From Sphingomonas aquatilis (GTDB taxonomy: Bacteria > Pseudomonadota > Alphaproteobacteria > Sphingomonadales > Sphingomonadaceae), in contig NZ_JACIDB010000004.1 in NCBI RefSeq assembly GCF_014196115.1, positions 124,001 through 188,000 on the forward strand: a stretch of DNA of 64,000 nucleotides. The letters run 5' to 3'. The notes beneath the pieces were generated by a model. The model was given only the letters and a program-made list of their open reading frames with translations, searched no databases and was not told where the DNA came from. The position numbers and the translations under genes were made by a program. Positions 45,401-55,600 of this stretch are shown here, piece by piece. The number at the start of each line of letters is the position of its first letter. Position 1 is the first letter of the stretch.

Positions 45401-46621
45401 CGCCTCCAGCAGCCGAGCGTGCGCGGTTTCGACGTCCCGGACCAGCGCCGCATTCCCCAGCGCCGCCGGATCGATCGCCTCGGGCCACCAGCGCCGCACC
45501 ACTCCTTCGATCGCATCCAGCTTTGCCGCATCGACCAGGAAACGCGGATCGACCGTCGCCGGGTCGGCGACCACGCGGAGCCGTAGGCATGCCGGCCCAC
45601 CGCCGTTCGCCATCGACTGCGTGACGTCGACCGTCTCGACCCGGCGGATCGGCCCGTTGCCGGCCTGATGTCGCTCCAGCCAGCCCCAGACGGCGGCATT
45701 GGCGCGCGCCTCCATCGGCACAACCAGCGTCGGCCCGTCCGCCGTCGTGACGAGTTGGGCATTGAACAGATAGGAGGCGATGGCATCGGCCAGGCTCACC
45801 TCGCTGGCCGGCACCTCGACGATTTCCACCTCGGGCAGCAGGCGGCGCAGGTCGGCGTAGAAGCCGTCCTTGTCGGCAAAGGCCAATTCGTGCGCGAACA
45901 GCACGCGTTCGTTGGCGACCGCGACGACGTCGTTGTGGAACGCGCCCGCTGCCACGGCCTCCACCGATTGCTGCACGAACAGCGTCCGCTCGGGCGACAG
46001 GCGGTGCGCGCGCGCGATCGCCTCGCTGGCCGTCTGATGCTGGCGCGCGGGGAAGGGGCCGCCGGGCACCGTATAGACGAACACCTCGACGCCCGGCGCA
46101 TCATGGCTCGCGCACAGCCGCATATGGTTGGCCGCGCCCTCGTCGCCGAACGGCACGGGCATGGGCCCGTGCACCGCAAAGGCGTCGTGCGCGAAGGCGG
46201 TGCGTAGCTGTGCCAGCGTCTCGGGCCATTCATGGCTGCGATGCGGCATCGTCATCAGATTAGCGACCAACAGATGGCAGCGGCCATCCGCCGTGTCCGG
46301 CGCGGGCGAGACGGTGGCGGCATTGGCCGCCCACATCGCCGACGCCGACATCGCCTGCGCCTGCAACAGGGCAGGGGCGCTCGCATAATCGGTCGACAGG
46401 CTCGCGAGCCAGCGATGGTCCGGCCGGCGATGCGGCAGCAGCACGCCCTGGCGCAGGCCTAGCGCCAGATTGCGTCGCATCTTGTCGAGGCCCTGCAAGG
46501 CCGCCGCGCGCGGCTGCGACACCTGACCCGCATGCGCGGTCGCGGCGAGATTGCCTGCCGACAGGCCGGCGTAATTGTGGCTCGGCCCGACGATCCCGTC
46601 GAAGTTGATTTCGGTCAGCAT
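45350..46621 (-). CDS. astB: N-succinylarginine dihydrolase
   Basis: A 423-residue enzyme of the arginine succinyltransferase pathway that removes two ammonia and CO2 from succinylarginine. Signatures: INFDGIVGPSHNYAGLSAGN, FGDEGAANHMRLC, AFHNDVVAVANERVLFAHEL and MANGGGPACLRLRVV, with the catalytic Cys, His and Glu blocks. The start MLTEINFDG follows family practice. The last dozen residues (GYLTGNTNPQKS) abut the integrase and may have been replaced by phage integration. Operon astB-astA in reverse order to enteric ast. Confidence 0.95.
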   Translation of the reverse strand: MLTEINFDGIVGPSHNYAGLSAGNLAATAHAGQVSQPRAAALQGLDKMRRNLALGLRQGVLLPHRRPDHRWLASLSTDYASAPALLQAQAMSASAMWAANAATVSPAPDTADGRCHLLVANLMTMPHRSHEWPETLAQLRTAFAHDAFAVHGPMPVPFGDEGAANHMRLCASHDAPGVEVFVYTVPGGPFPARQHQTASEAIARAHRLSPERTLFVQQSVEAVAAGAFHNDVVAVANERVLFAHELAFADKDGFYADLRRLLPEVEIVEVPASEVSLADAIASYLFNAQLVTTADGPTLVVPMEARANAAVWGWLERHQAGNGPIRRVETVDVTQSMANGGGPACLRLRVVADPATVDPRFLVDAAKLDAIEGVVRRWWPEAIDPAALGNAALVRDVETAHARLLEALDLSGYLTGNTNPQKS

Positions 46622-46623
46622 GC

Positions 46624-47640
46624 TCACCACCGCGATGCGAACAGGACGCGATCGTCGGGCTGCACGCCCAGCACCTTCGCGCAATCAGACGACAGCACCA
46701 CGCCGTCGCCGACCATACGGACATGGCCGAAGGCGCAGCGGAAGTCCTGCAGCCGGCCCGCGGCGACCAGCGCCTCGTCCCCGCCATCGTCGTCGATCGC
46801 GATCACCGGGCAGTCGCGTGCGCTCTCGATCGTGCGCACCCGGTCGGTCCGCGCGGTCATCGTCGGTCCGCCATCGAAAATGTCGATGTAGTTTTCATAA
46901 TGAAAACCCTCATTCTCCAACATGCGCATCGCCGCCCGGCCGCTCGGATGCGGCAGGCCGATCACCGCGCGCGCCGCTTCGGATAGCATCGCGGTATAGA
47001 TCGGATGCTTGGGCATCAGGTCGGCGATGAATTGGTGGCCGTGCGTCGCATTGAACTGGTCGGCGTCCTGGAAATTCATGCCGAAGAAGCGACCTGCCAG
47101 ACCGTCCCAGAACGGGGATCCACCCGCCTCGTCGATGATCCCGCGCAGTTCGGCGAGGATACGATCGGCGAAGCGCGCCCGGTGCGCGCGGATGAACAGA
47201 TAGCGGCTGCGTGCCAGCAACAGGCCGAGCCCGCCCGCGCGCTCCCCCGGATGTAGGAACAGCCCACCGACCTCGCACGCGCCCTCCAGATCGGTGGTCA
47301 GCGCCAGCATTTCCGCGCGAAACGTGCGCTGCAGCTCCTTGCTGTGCTGCGTCAGCGTGCCCAGGCGATAGCTGTAGAAAGGGTGTTTCTGCCCCACCTG
47401 CGTGAACAGCTGACAGGTGCCGCGGACCTCGCCCGTCTCGCCATTCTCCAGCATCAGGACGAACAGCTCGTCAGTGATCGACCCATCCTCGCGCGCGAAC
47501 GCCTCGCCGCTGCGGTCCAGCTTCGTGCGCAGTGCCTTGCGGTCGGGGGGCAGGTTGGTGAACCCTCCGCCGGTCAGCTTCGCCATTTCATAGAGATGCT
47601 GCAGATCGTCGGCGCGTGCGGCCCGAATGCGAAAGGTCAT
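46624..47640 (-). CDS. astA: Arginine N-succinyltransferase
   Basis: A 338-residue GNAT-type enzyme that succinylates arginine using succinyl-CoA, the first step of the AST pathway. Family blocks: FRIRAARADDLQHLYEMAKL, GFTNLPPD, ACEVGGLFLHPGERAGGLG (acyl-CoA loop), FFGMNFQDADQFNATHGHQF and MLENEGFHYENYIDIFDGGP. Transcribed upstream of astB with a two-base gap, so one operon. Confidence 0.95.
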   Translation of the reverse strand: MTFRIRAARADDLQHLYEMAKLTGGGFTNLPPDRKALRTKLDRSGEAFAREDGSITDELFVLMLENGETGEVRGTCQLFTQVGQKHPFYSYRLGTLTQHSKELQRTFRAEMLALTTDLEGACEVGGLFLHPGERAGGLGLLLARSRYLFIRAHRARFADRILAELRGIIDEAGGSPFWDGLAGRFFGMNFQDADQFNATHGHQFIADLMPKHPIYTAMLSEAARAVIGLPHPSGRAAMRMLENEGFHYENYIDIFDGGPTMTARTDRVRTIESARDCPVIAIDDDGGDEALVAAGRLQDFRCAFGHVRMVGDGVVLSSDCAKVLGVQPDDRVLFASRW

Positions 47641-48833
47641 GGCCGTCCCCGCTGTACGATACGACTGATGGTGAGCGCCGACAGCGCCGCGCGCTCGGCG
47701 AGGCTGTCGACGATCATGAATTCGTCCGCCGAATGGATCGCGCCTCCGCGCACGCCCATCGTGTCGACCACCGGCACGCCGGCCGCGGCGATGTTGTTGC
47801 CGTCGCACACGCCCCCGGTGGCGCGCCAGCCGATGCTGAGGCCCAGGTCCGCGCCGGCGTCCGCGACGCAGGCGAACAGGCGTTCGGCACCAGCGTCGAT
47901 CGGCTTGGGCGGGCGATTGAAGCGGCCATGCACCTCGATCCGTACGTCATGCGCCGCGGCGACGGCGGCGACGCTGTCGTCGATCGCCGCCTGCGCCCGT
48001 GGGATCGCATCCGCGGCGGCAGGGCGGAAGTTGACGCGCAGGATGGCGAGGTCCGGCACCACGTTGTTCGGTCCACCGCCATCGATCCGCGCCGGATTGA
48101 CCGACAGGCCCGGACCGCCCGCCTCCGCCAGTCGTACCGCCAGCGCGGCAGCGGCGACGATCGCGTTGCGCCCCTCTTCGGGGTTGCGCCCCGCATGCGC
48201 GCTTCGCCCGCGGATCACGATGGAAAAATTGCCCGTGCCGCCGCGCGCACCGGCCAGTGTCCCATCGGCGAGCGCCGGCTCGTAGGTCAGCGCCGCGACC
48301 GCCCCGCGTGCCGCCGTCGCAAGCAACCCTGCGGACGAGAGCGATCCCGTTTCCTCGTCCGAATTGATGACGACGTCATAGCCGAAGCCATCGGCGCCTT
48401 CCGCCTCCACGGCGATCAGCGCAGCGAGCATCACGGCAAGCCCGCCCTTCATATCCGCCGTACCCGGCCCGTTGATCGTGCCGTCGTCGCGGTGGGTCAG
48501 CGTCTGAAACGGATGATCGACGGGATAGACCGTATCCATATGCCCGGTGAACAGCATACGGACCGGCGCCTCGGGCCGCACCCGCAGGTGCAGGTGATGG
48601 CCATGCGCCAGCGCGGCGACCGAGCCGTCCGCCGCGACCGCCTCGACCGGCTCCGGCTCGACCATCGCGATCTCGCCGGGCAGCACCGCAAAGGCATTGG
48701 CAAGCAGTGCGGCCATGTGCCCGACGCCGGCCAGGTTGCGCGTGCCGCTGTTCACCGCCGCCCAGCGCTCGACCTGCGCCAGCATCGCCACCTGGTCGAT
48801 CCGCTCGACCAAGGCGCGTTCGTGGTTCGACAT
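47637..48833 (-). CDS. M20-family metallohydrolase, candidate AstE substitute
   Basis: A 398-residue zinc peptidase-type hydrolase: FTGHMDTVYP (metal His and Asp), GPGTADMKGGLAVMLAAL (bridging Asp), NSDEETGSLSS (catalytic Glu pair), RGRSAHAGRNPEEGRNAI (dimerisation-domain His). It overlaps astA by four bases and so probably acts in the same pathway, perhaps hydrolysing succinylglutamate or succinylornithine-type amides in place of AstE. The substrate is inferred from context. Confidence 0.85.
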   Translation of the reverse strand: MSNHERALVERIDQVAMLAQVERWAAVNSGTRNLAGVGHMAALLANAFAVLPGEIAMVEPEPVEAVAADGSVAALAHGHHLHLRVRPEAPVRMLFTGHMDTVYPVDHPFQTLTHRDDGTINGPGTADMKGGLAVMLAALIAVEAEGADGFGYDVVINSDEETGSLSSAGLLATAARGAVAALTYEPALADGTLAGARGGTGNFSIVIRGRSAHAGRNPEEGRNAIVAAAALAVRLAEAGGPGLSVNPARIDGGGPNNVVPDLAILRVNFRPAAADAIPRAQAAIDDSVAAVAAAHDVRIEVHGRFNRPPKPIDAGAERLFACVADAGADLGLSIGWRATGGVCDGNNIAAAGVPVVDTMGVRGGAIHSADEFMIVDSLAERAALSALTISRIVQRGRP

Positions 48834-48884
48834 CCCTCTCATACCTGGGAGGCTAGTCGAATATGGTCTCCGATGAAACCAGGT

Positions 48885-49814
48885 TCAGAACGTATAGACC
48901 AGCGACGCCCGGCCGATCGTGTCGGTATTCTTGGACTTCACCGGCGGTTCGCTTTCATATTGGACATTATACGAAAACGCCGCGGACAGCGGCCCGATCA
49001 GCTTCGCATTCAGCGCGCTCGTGCCGCTCAGCGTCGAATTGGCGCTCTGCACGTAGGCGGAGGCGTTCTGCGTCAACGACAGGCCGGGCAGCACGCGCCA
49101 GTTGAACGCCAGCGTCCCGCGCGCGGCGATATTGCTCTGCCGGGTTTCGTCGGTGAAATGCGTCTGCCGGAACGCCGGGCCGAGCTCGACGTCGAGCCGC
49201 ACCTTGGGGCTCTTGATCGCGCTATAGCCCGCACCCGCCGACGCCGAATAGCGGTTGTAATAGCCCAGGAACCGGTCCGATTCATATTGCGCGGCGCCAT
49301 AGGCATACAGGCGGTCGTTGATCTTGTAGTTCGGTTCGTAGCTCGCGAGGTAATGTTCGCGCGTCGTGACGTTGGCGTTTTCCTGATAATCCGCCTGCAC
49401 GTGGAATTTGTGGCGCCATTGCAGCCCTTCGCGCGTCAGGTCGAGGATCGCCGATCCGCCCTTGCTGTCGGTATTGCCGGTGGTGATGTAACCGCCCAGC
49501 TCCGCCCGGCCACTCCACAGGTCGAACATGCTCGCCTGCCTGATCGTGGTCTGCCGCGCCTGCGCTTGGTCGGTGCGCCACTTCTGCGCGATGGCGAGCA
49601 CCGCATCGGCGCTCGCCGGATCGGCCAGCCGCGCGTATTTGACCACGACCGACACGTCGCCGTCGTTGCCGCTTTCGATCGCGGCATCCAGCATCGATCG
49701 GATCGCCGCGGGGATCGGCACCTTGGTGTCGTCCGGCTGGCCGCCATCGGCGACCGGCGCATTGGCGATCAGCAGGGGGGCAAGGCACAGCGAAAGGAGC
49801 AAGGTAGCGCGCAC
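48885..49814 (-). CDS. DUF481 (YdiY-like) outer-membrane beta-barrel protein
   Basis: A 309-residue protein from a GTG at 49814 with a signal peptide (LLLSLCLAPLLIANAPVADG). After a periplasmic helical part (residues 30-95), LGGYITTGNTDSKGGSAILD begins an alternating beta-barrel ending in the aromatic residue (GRASLVYTF), as DUF481 proteins do. Likely outer-membrane, function unclear. A 50-base gap separates it from the hydrolase. Confidence 0.85.
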   Translation of the reverse strand: MRATLLLSLCLAPLLIANAPVADGGQPDDTKVPIPAAIRSMLDAAIESGNDGDVSVVVKYARLADPASADAVLAIAQKWRTDQAQARQTTIRQASMFDLWSGRAELGGYITTGNTDSKGGSAILDLTREGLQWRHKFHVQADYQENANVTTREHYLASYEPNYKINDRLYAYGAAQYESDRFLGYYNRYSASAGAGYSAIKSPKVRLDVELGPAFRQTHFTDETRQSNIAARGTLAFNWRVLPGLSLTQNASAYVQSANSTLSGTSALNAKLIGPLSAAFSYNVQYESEPPVKSKNTDTIGRASLVYTF

Positions 49815-49863
49815 ATCCGGCGCTCTAGCCGTTCGTCGTGCGTCTGACACCCCCCAACGCAGG

Positions 49864-50358
49864 TCAGCGCGGGCCCACTGCGGCGAGATGAGGCGCGAAT
49901 GCGGCGAGCACGTCCTCGTACAGCGCACGCTTGAACGGCACGATCATCGTCGGCAGGTCGGCGGGGTCGCTCCATCGCCAGGCGCGAAACTCCTGATGCT
50001 CGGTCGCGATATCGATGTCGCGGTCCTCGCCCAGGAAGCGGAACAGGAACCAGCGTTGCCGCTGCCCGCGCCACTTGCCCTTCCACACCTTGCCGATCAT
50101 GTCCGGCGGCAGGTCGTACAGAAAATCCTGCGGCGCCTCGACGATCAGCTCGACATGGTGCGGCGCGACGCCCGTCTCCTCACCCAGTTCGCGCACCGCG
50201 GCGTCATAGGCCTCTTCGCCCGGATCGATCCCGCCCTGCGGCATCTGCCACGCCTCCAGCGTCGTATCGATCCGCTGCCCGACGAAGACCTTGCCGTCGC
50301 GGTTCAGCAGCATCACGCCGGCACAGGGGCGATAGGGCAGGGCGCTGGGATCAGTCAT
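49864..50358 (-). CDS. rppH: RNA pyrophosphohydrolase
   Basis: A 164-residue Nudix enzyme that removes pyrophosphate from the 5' end of mRNAs to trigger decay. The Nudix box runs from GGIDPGEEAYDAAVREL into GEETG near residues 42-63 with all conserved Glu and Arg. RppH features YRPCAGVMLLNRDGKVFVGQ and WQMPQGG are present. Overlaps the esterase gene by four bases. Confidence 0.94.
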   Translation of the reverse strand: MTDPSALPYRPCAGVMLLNRDGKVFVGQRIDTTLEAWQMPQGGIDPGEEAYDAAVRELGEETGVAPHHVELIVEAPQDFLYDLPPDMIGKVWKGKWRGQRQRWFLFRFLGEDRDIDIATEHQEFRAWRWSDPADLPTMIVPFKRALYEDVLAAFAPHLAAVGPR

Positions 50359-51362
50359 CGTACGGCCTCCTGTCCTGCGGCCTGCGCCATGACGCGCGCC
50401 GCCTCCGCCTCCACGATCACGTCCTTCAGCGCCGCCAGATAGCCGGCGACGTCCCCCTGGCTCGACGGGATCGCCTTGCGCAGCGTGATGAAGCCATGGA
50501 CGGTCCCCACCGCCTCGCGGAACACCACCGGTATGCCAGCCTGCACCAACGCGGCGGCATAGGCCCGGCCCTGATCGCGGATCGGGTCCAGGCTGGCGGT
50601 GACGATCACCGCGGGTGGCAGGCCCTCCAGCCGGCCGAGCAGCGGCGATCCGCGGCTATGCGCGATGTCGGCGGCATAGGCGTCAACGAACCACAGCATC
50701 GTGTCGCGCGTCAGCAGATAGCCGTCGGCAAACTGGTCGAACGACGGATAGGGTCGCGACGAATCGGCCGCCGGATAGATCGGCGCCTGGACGATCACCG
50801 GCACTGCCGCCGGCCGGTCGCGCAGGTCCATCGCCGCGACGATCGTCAGCGTGCCGCCCGCGCTGTCGCCGCACAGGATCAGCCCGGTAACGCTGCGCCC
50901 CAGTTCCGCCGGGCTCTCCGCCACCCAACGCGCCGCCGCCTCGCAATCGTCGGGCGCGGCGGGCCAGCGATGTTCGGGCGCCAGCCGATAGTTGACCGAG
51001 ACGACCGGCACGTCGAGCACGCGCGCCATCTCGGCGCAGAAGCCCGCATGCGTGTCGATATTGCCGATCACGAAGCCGCCACCGTGGTAGAAGACCAGCA
51101 CCGGCCCCGGCTGGCGGGTCTCGCGCGCGTCGAACAGCCGCGCGGGGATGGTGCCGCCGGGGCCAGGGATCGACAGGTCGCGGATCACCGCCAACTCGCC
51201 CACCGGCAGATCGGCGACGTCCTTCATCGCTGTGAACACCTGCCGGGCCGCCTCAGGCGTCATCTGGTGCGTGCGCGGCCCCGGCATCGCGTTCAGATAG
51301 TCCAGGAATCCGCGCACGTCCGGCCGGACGTAGGGAGTGGGGTCGGCGGTCGCTTCGGTCAT
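50355..51362 (-). CDS. Alpha/beta-hydrolase esterase, HSL family
   Basis: A 335-residue carboxylesterase-type enzyme. The oxyanion-hole motif VFYHGGGFVIG lies near residue 92, the nucleophile elbow GDSAGG near residue 165, the acid in TASLDPIRDQG and the catalytic His in GTVHGF. Substrates are probably short-chain esters. The start MTEATADP at 51362 precedes the family-like domain. Shares a 60-base divergent gap with the deacetylase-family gene. Confidence 0.92.
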   Translation of the reverse strand: MTEATADPTPYVRPDVRGFLDYLNAMPGPRTHQMTPEAARQVFTAMKDVADLPVGELAVIRDLSIPGPGGTIPARLFDARETRQPGPVLVFYHGGGFVIGNIDTHAGFCAEMARVLDVPVVSVNYRLAPEHRWPAAPDDCEAAARWVAESPAELGRSVTGLILCGDSAGGTLTIVAAMDLRDRPAAVPVIVQAPIYPAADSSRPYPSFDQFADGYLLTRDTMLWFVDAYAADIAHSRGSPLLGRLEGLPPAVIVTASLDPIRDQGRAYAAALVQAGIPVVFREAVGTVHGFITLRKAIPSSQGDVAGYLAALKDVIVEAEAARVMAQAAGQEAVR

Positions 51363-51421
51363 TCGGCTCTCTCCGGCGGGCACCGCTTGGGGCGGCGCTC
51401 GATCGCTCCTACCTAGGCAGC

Positions 51422-52330
51422 GTGATCGCCGTCGTCCATCATCCCGCCTACGTCGCGCCCGCACCGGCGCGTTCCACCTATCGCTGGAACAAGAACGGCC
51501 TGATCCGCGACCTGCTGCGCGAGGCGGGTGACCGCGTGACGTGGCACGAACCCGAAGCGATGCCGCGCCGCTGGCTGGAGGCGGTCCACGATCCCGAATA
51601 TGTTGCCGAGGTGCTGGAAGCGCGCGTCCCCGCGCCCAAGGCCCGCCGCATTGGTTTTCCGATCACCCCCGAAGTCGCGGCGCGTGCCGCGGCGGTGCCC
51701 GGCGGCACGTGGCTCGCGGCGCAGCTTGCGCTCCGCCATGGCTTTGCCGCCAATACCGCAGGCGGCAGCCATCATGCGCTCGCCGATACCGGCGCCGGCT
51801 ATTGCGTGTTCAACGACCTCGCGCTCGCCGCGGTGCGGCTGATCGAGGGGGGCACTGTCGATCGCCTCGTCGTGGTCGACTGCGACGTCCATCAGGGCGA
51901 CGGCACCGCGGCCTTGCTCGCCGGGCGACCGGGGATCGCCACCTATTCCATCCATGCCGAAAAGAATTTTCCCGCCCGAAAGGCGCGCTCGACGCTCGAC
52001 GTGCCGCTTGCCGATGGCGTGGATGACGCCGGCTATCTCACCACGCTGGAAGCAACACTCGCGCCCTTTCTCGCCGAGCACTGGCCGCAGCTGATCCTGT
52101 ACCAGGCAGGCGTCGATCCGTTCGTCGGCGACCGGCTCGGGCGCCTGTCGCTCAGCCTCGATGGGCTGGTCGCGCGCGAACGGCTGATCGCCCGGCTTGC
52201 GGCCGGCGTGCCGCTCGCAAGCACGGTCGGCGGCGGCTATGGCGACGACGCGATGGAGATCGCCCGCCGCCACGTCACTGCGATCCTCACGCTGGGCGAG
52301 GCGATGGCGCGCGACGCTGCGATTCCCTGA
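51422..52330 (+). CDS. Histone deacetylase family protein
   Basis: A 302-residue arginase-fold zinc hydrolase from a GTG at 51422. AGGSHHALADTGAGYCVFND gives the active-site His pair, and VVDCDVHQGDGTAAL the zinc Asp/His. YQAGVDPFVGDRLGRLSLS gives the third ligand and substrate loop. Bacterial members act on acetylated polyamines or other amides. Transcribed divergently from the esterase and followed after 29 bases by the CFA synthase. Confidence 0.93.
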   Translation: MIAVVHHPAYVAPAPARSTYRWNKNGLIRDLLREAGDRVTWHEPEAMPRRWLEAVHDPEYVAEVLEARVPAPKARRIGFPITPEVAARAAAVPGGTWLAAQLALRHGFAANTAGGSHHALADTGAGYCVFNDLALAAVRLIEGGTVDRLVVVDCDVHQGDGTAALLAGRPGIATYSIHAEKNFPARKARSTLDVPLADGVDDAGYLTTLEATLAPFLAEHWPQLILYQAGVDPFVGDRLGRLSLSLDGLVARERLIARLAAGVPLASTVGGGYGDDAMEIARRHVTAILTLGEAMARDAAIP

Positions 52331-52359
52331 CCCCCTTTCCACTGCGGCCAAGCTGCGGC

Positions 52360-53565
52360 ATGAGCGCGCCCGACATGCCCGGGGACACATTTCAGCAACG
52401 CCTTTTCGCGCCCGCATTCCACCGCTTTCTCGACCGGATCGACACCGGGCTGGTGCGCGGTGGGATCGAGGCGCGGCTGCCCGATGGCACGCATCGGCTG
52501 CTCGGCGGGCGTAAGCCGGGGCCGGTGCCGCTCGTCACCATTCACCGTTGGCGCGCGCTCGTGCGCCTCGCCACGGGCGGTTCGGTGGGCTGGTACGAAG
52601 CCTGGGCGGATGGCGACTGGTCCAGCCCCGATCCGGTGCCGCTGTTCGACCTGTTCATGCGCAACCGCGTGCCGCTCGCCAATGTCGCGCGCGCCGGCGG
52701 TATCCCGAAGCTGCTGCTACGCGGCTGGCACGCGCTACGGCGCAACGACCGCAAGGGCTCGCGCCGAAACATCGCCGACCATTATGATCTCGGCAACGAC
52801 TTCTATCGGGAATGGCTCGATCCCAGCCTCACTTATTCCAGCGGCATCTACGGTTCGGGCGATACGCTGGAGCAGGCCCAGCGCCGCAAGCTCACGGCGA
52901 TCCTCGACCGCACTGACACCGCACCCGGCGACACCATATTGGAGATCGGCTGCGGCTGGGGATCCTTTGCCGCCACGGCATCGGCGGCGGGCCGCAGCGT
53001 CCATGGCCTAACTCTCTCGACCGAGCAGAAAGCGGAGGTAGATGCCCGTGCGCTTCCCGGCGTCGCGGTCTCGCTCACCGACTATCGCGACGTCACCGGC
53101 ACCTATGACGCGGTCGCGAGCATCGAAATGGTCGAGGCGGTGGGCCAGGCCTATTGGCCCGCCTATTGCGACACGCTCGCGCGCGTCCTGAAGCCCGGCG
53201 GCCGCGCCGCGATCCAATATATCAGCATCGCCGACGACGTGTTCGAACGCTACGCCTCCAGCGTCGACTTCATCCAGCGCTACGTCTTCCCCGGCGGCAT
53301 GCTGCTGTCGGACAGCCGCTTTCGCGCCTTGTGCGAAGCGCGCGGTCTCGTCTGGACCGATCACCACGCCTTCGGCCTCGATTATGCGCAGACGTTGCGC
53401 CACTGGCGCGAACGGTTCGACAATGCCGACAAGGCGGGCCGCCTGCCCGAACGGCTCGATGCCCGCTTCCGAGACTTGTGGCGCTATTACCTGATGTATT
53501 GCGAAGGCGGCTTCCGCGGCGGCGGCATCGACGTCGCGCAGGTCACACTGGTCAAGCAGGGCTAG
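52360..53565 (+). CDS. cfa: Cyclopropane-fatty-acyl-phospholipid synthase family
   Basis: A 401-residue SAM-dependent enzyme acting on unsaturated membrane lipids. RRNIADHYDLGNDFYREWLD and TYSSGIY are CFA-synthase hallmarks. Methyltransferase motif I is ILEIGCGWGSFA near residue 191, with the bicarbonate/active-site region IEMVEAVGQAYWPAYC. The N-terminal 110 residues form the accessory domain. Likely cytoplasmic, membrane-associated. Lies downstream of the deacetylase-family gene on the same strand. Confidence 0.92.
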   Translation: MSAPDMPGDTFQQRLFAPAFHRFLDRIDTGLVRGGIEARLPDGTHRLLGGRKPGPVPLVTIHRWRALVRLATGGSVGWYEAWADGDWSSPDPVPLFDLFMRNRVPLANVARAGGIPKLLLRGWHALRRNDRKGSRRNIADHYDLGNDFYREWLDPSLTYSSGIYGSGDTLEQAQRRKLTAILDRTDTAPGDTILEIGCGWGSFAATASAAGRSVHGLTLSTEQKAEVDARALPGVAVSLTDYRDVTGTYDAVASIEMVEAVGQAYWPAYCDTLARVLKPGGRAAIQYISIADDVFERYASSVDFIQRYVFPGGMLLSDSRFRALCEARGLVWTDHHAFGLDYAQTLRHWRERFDNADKAGRLPERLDARFRDLWRYYLMYCEGGFRGGGIDVAQVTLVKQG

Positions 53566-53579
53566 GCCGCGCGAGCCAA

Positions 53580-53725
53580 AGTCCTCCCCCGCCAGGGGGA
53601 GGTGGCATGCCGCAGGCATGACGGAGGGGGAGGTCAGGGTACCGCCCTGTCACGAAAAACCTGCCGTCTGCCCCTCCGCGATCGCCTCGGGCGGCGTCAC
53701 CTCCCCTGGCAGGGGAGGAACAATG
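53580..53725. repeat. Third copy of the GC-rich palindromic repeat
   Basis: CCTCCCCCGCCAGGGGGAGG (53582-53601) opens the element. GACGGAGGGGGAGGTC follows, and CCTCCCCTGGCAGGGGAGG (53700-53718) closes it, with palindromes at both ends and at the GCATGCCGCAGGCATG centre (53607-53622). It has the same architecture as the repeats at 304-633 and fills the gap between convergent genes. Confidence 0.7.
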
Positions 53726-53772
53726 CGCTGTCCGGACTGTCGATCAGCCCGACCCAAAGCCCAGGCCAACCC

Positions 53773-54681
<909 letters not shown>

Positions 54682-54692
54682 GGCAGTCTGTG

Positions 54693-55205
54693 TCAGTCCT
54701 CACGCACGAGATAAGGGTCCGCGATGCCGAGCGTGGCCAGAGCCTGACGCTCGATCTCCTCCATCGCCTCGGCCTCGTCGTCCCCCATGTGGTCATAGCC
54801 TAGCAGATGCAGCGTGCCATGTACCAGCAGGTGCGTGGCATGTTCCTGCACGCTAACGCCCTTTTCGGCCGCCTCGCGTTCGCATACCCCATGCGCAAGC
54901 ACGATATCGCCCAGCAACAGCTCGCCATCGTCGCTATTCTGGCTGACCGTATCGATCAGATCCGGCTGCACCATCGGAAACGACAGGACGTTGGTCGGCT
55001 TGTCCTTCTGCCGATACTGACGGTTGAGCGCGTGGACTTCGTCGTCGGAAGTCAGGCGGACGCTGATCTCGACGATCGCGGGCGTGGTGAGCAATTCGCC
55101 ATGCGGCGTCCGCTCGATCGCCGCGCGCGCGGACCGGACGGCGAGCGCGTCCCAATCGATGACGTCGGGCCAAGGGGCCTCATGGGCGAGTTCGATGTGG
55201 ATCAT
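54693..55205 (-). CDS. ybeY: Endoribonuclease YbeY
   Basis: A 170-residue metalloprotein for 16S rRNA 3'-end maturation and ribosome quality control. The zinc motif HGTLHLLGYDH is near residue 128. DKPTNVLSFPM and LLLGDIVLAHGVCEREA are also typical. It normally directly follows phoH; here the vapBC pair is placed between them, with a four-base overlap to vapC. Confidence 0.95.
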   Translation of the reverse strand: MIHIELAHEAPWPDVIDWDALAVRSARAAIERTPHGELLTTPAIVEISVRLTSDDEVHALNRQYRQKDKPTNVLSFPMVQPDLIDTVSQNSDDGELLLGDIVLAHGVCEREAAEKGVSVQEHATHLLVHGTLHLLGYDHMGDDEAEAMEEIERQALATLGIADPYLVRED

Positions 55206-55600
55206 GCAAGGTCCGTCTGAGAGAAATCGTCACCCTTGTAGAGCAGGCGGGCGTCGTTGGTCTTGGCACAGGCATAGGCGAAACAGTCGCCCATGTTGAG
55301 GCGGGCGGGGTGGCGTGAGCCTTTGCCGTAACGCGCCGCCGCACGGATCGCTTCATCACGTTCCGGTTCGCCGATCGACACGACGCGCAAGCCGGCCTCA
55401 TAGGCGAAACCGCTCACGGCTTCCGCTGCTTCGTGCAGGCTCACCTCCCGCAGACGGGCGATGGCATGGGCCGCTTCCCACGCGCCGACCGCACAATACA
55501 AGCGGTCGTTATGCGCCTCGATCGTATCGGCGAAATCGTCGGCCTCGGGTTCGCCATAGACAATCGCGACGATCGCCGAGGCGTCGACGAAGATGGTCAA
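55202..55600 (-). CDS. vapC: VapC-type PIN-domain toxin
   Basis: A 132-residue PIN ribonuclease from a TTG at 55600 overlapping the antitoxin stop (TTGA). Acidic active-site residues: Asp in IFVDASAIVAIVYGEPEAD, Glu in AVGAWEAAHAIAR, and Asp in NMGDCFAYACAKTNDARLL. Cleaves tRNA or rRNA when free of antitoxin. Ends with a four-base overlap into ybeY, so it is embedded in the house-keeping operon. Confidence 0.92.
   Translation of the reverse strand: MTIFVDASAIVAIVYGEPEADDFADTIEAHNDRLYCAVGAWEAAHAIARLREVSLHEAAEAVSGFAYEAGLRVVSIGEPERDEAIRAAARYGKGSRHPARLNMGDCFAYACAKTNDARLLYKGDDFSQTDLA

Noticed and set aside
47616-49847. 743-codon plus-strand frame
   Set aside because: Lies entirely opposite clear M20 hydrolase and DUF481 genes; arginine-rich translation with no motifs. 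A typical GC-bias shadow.
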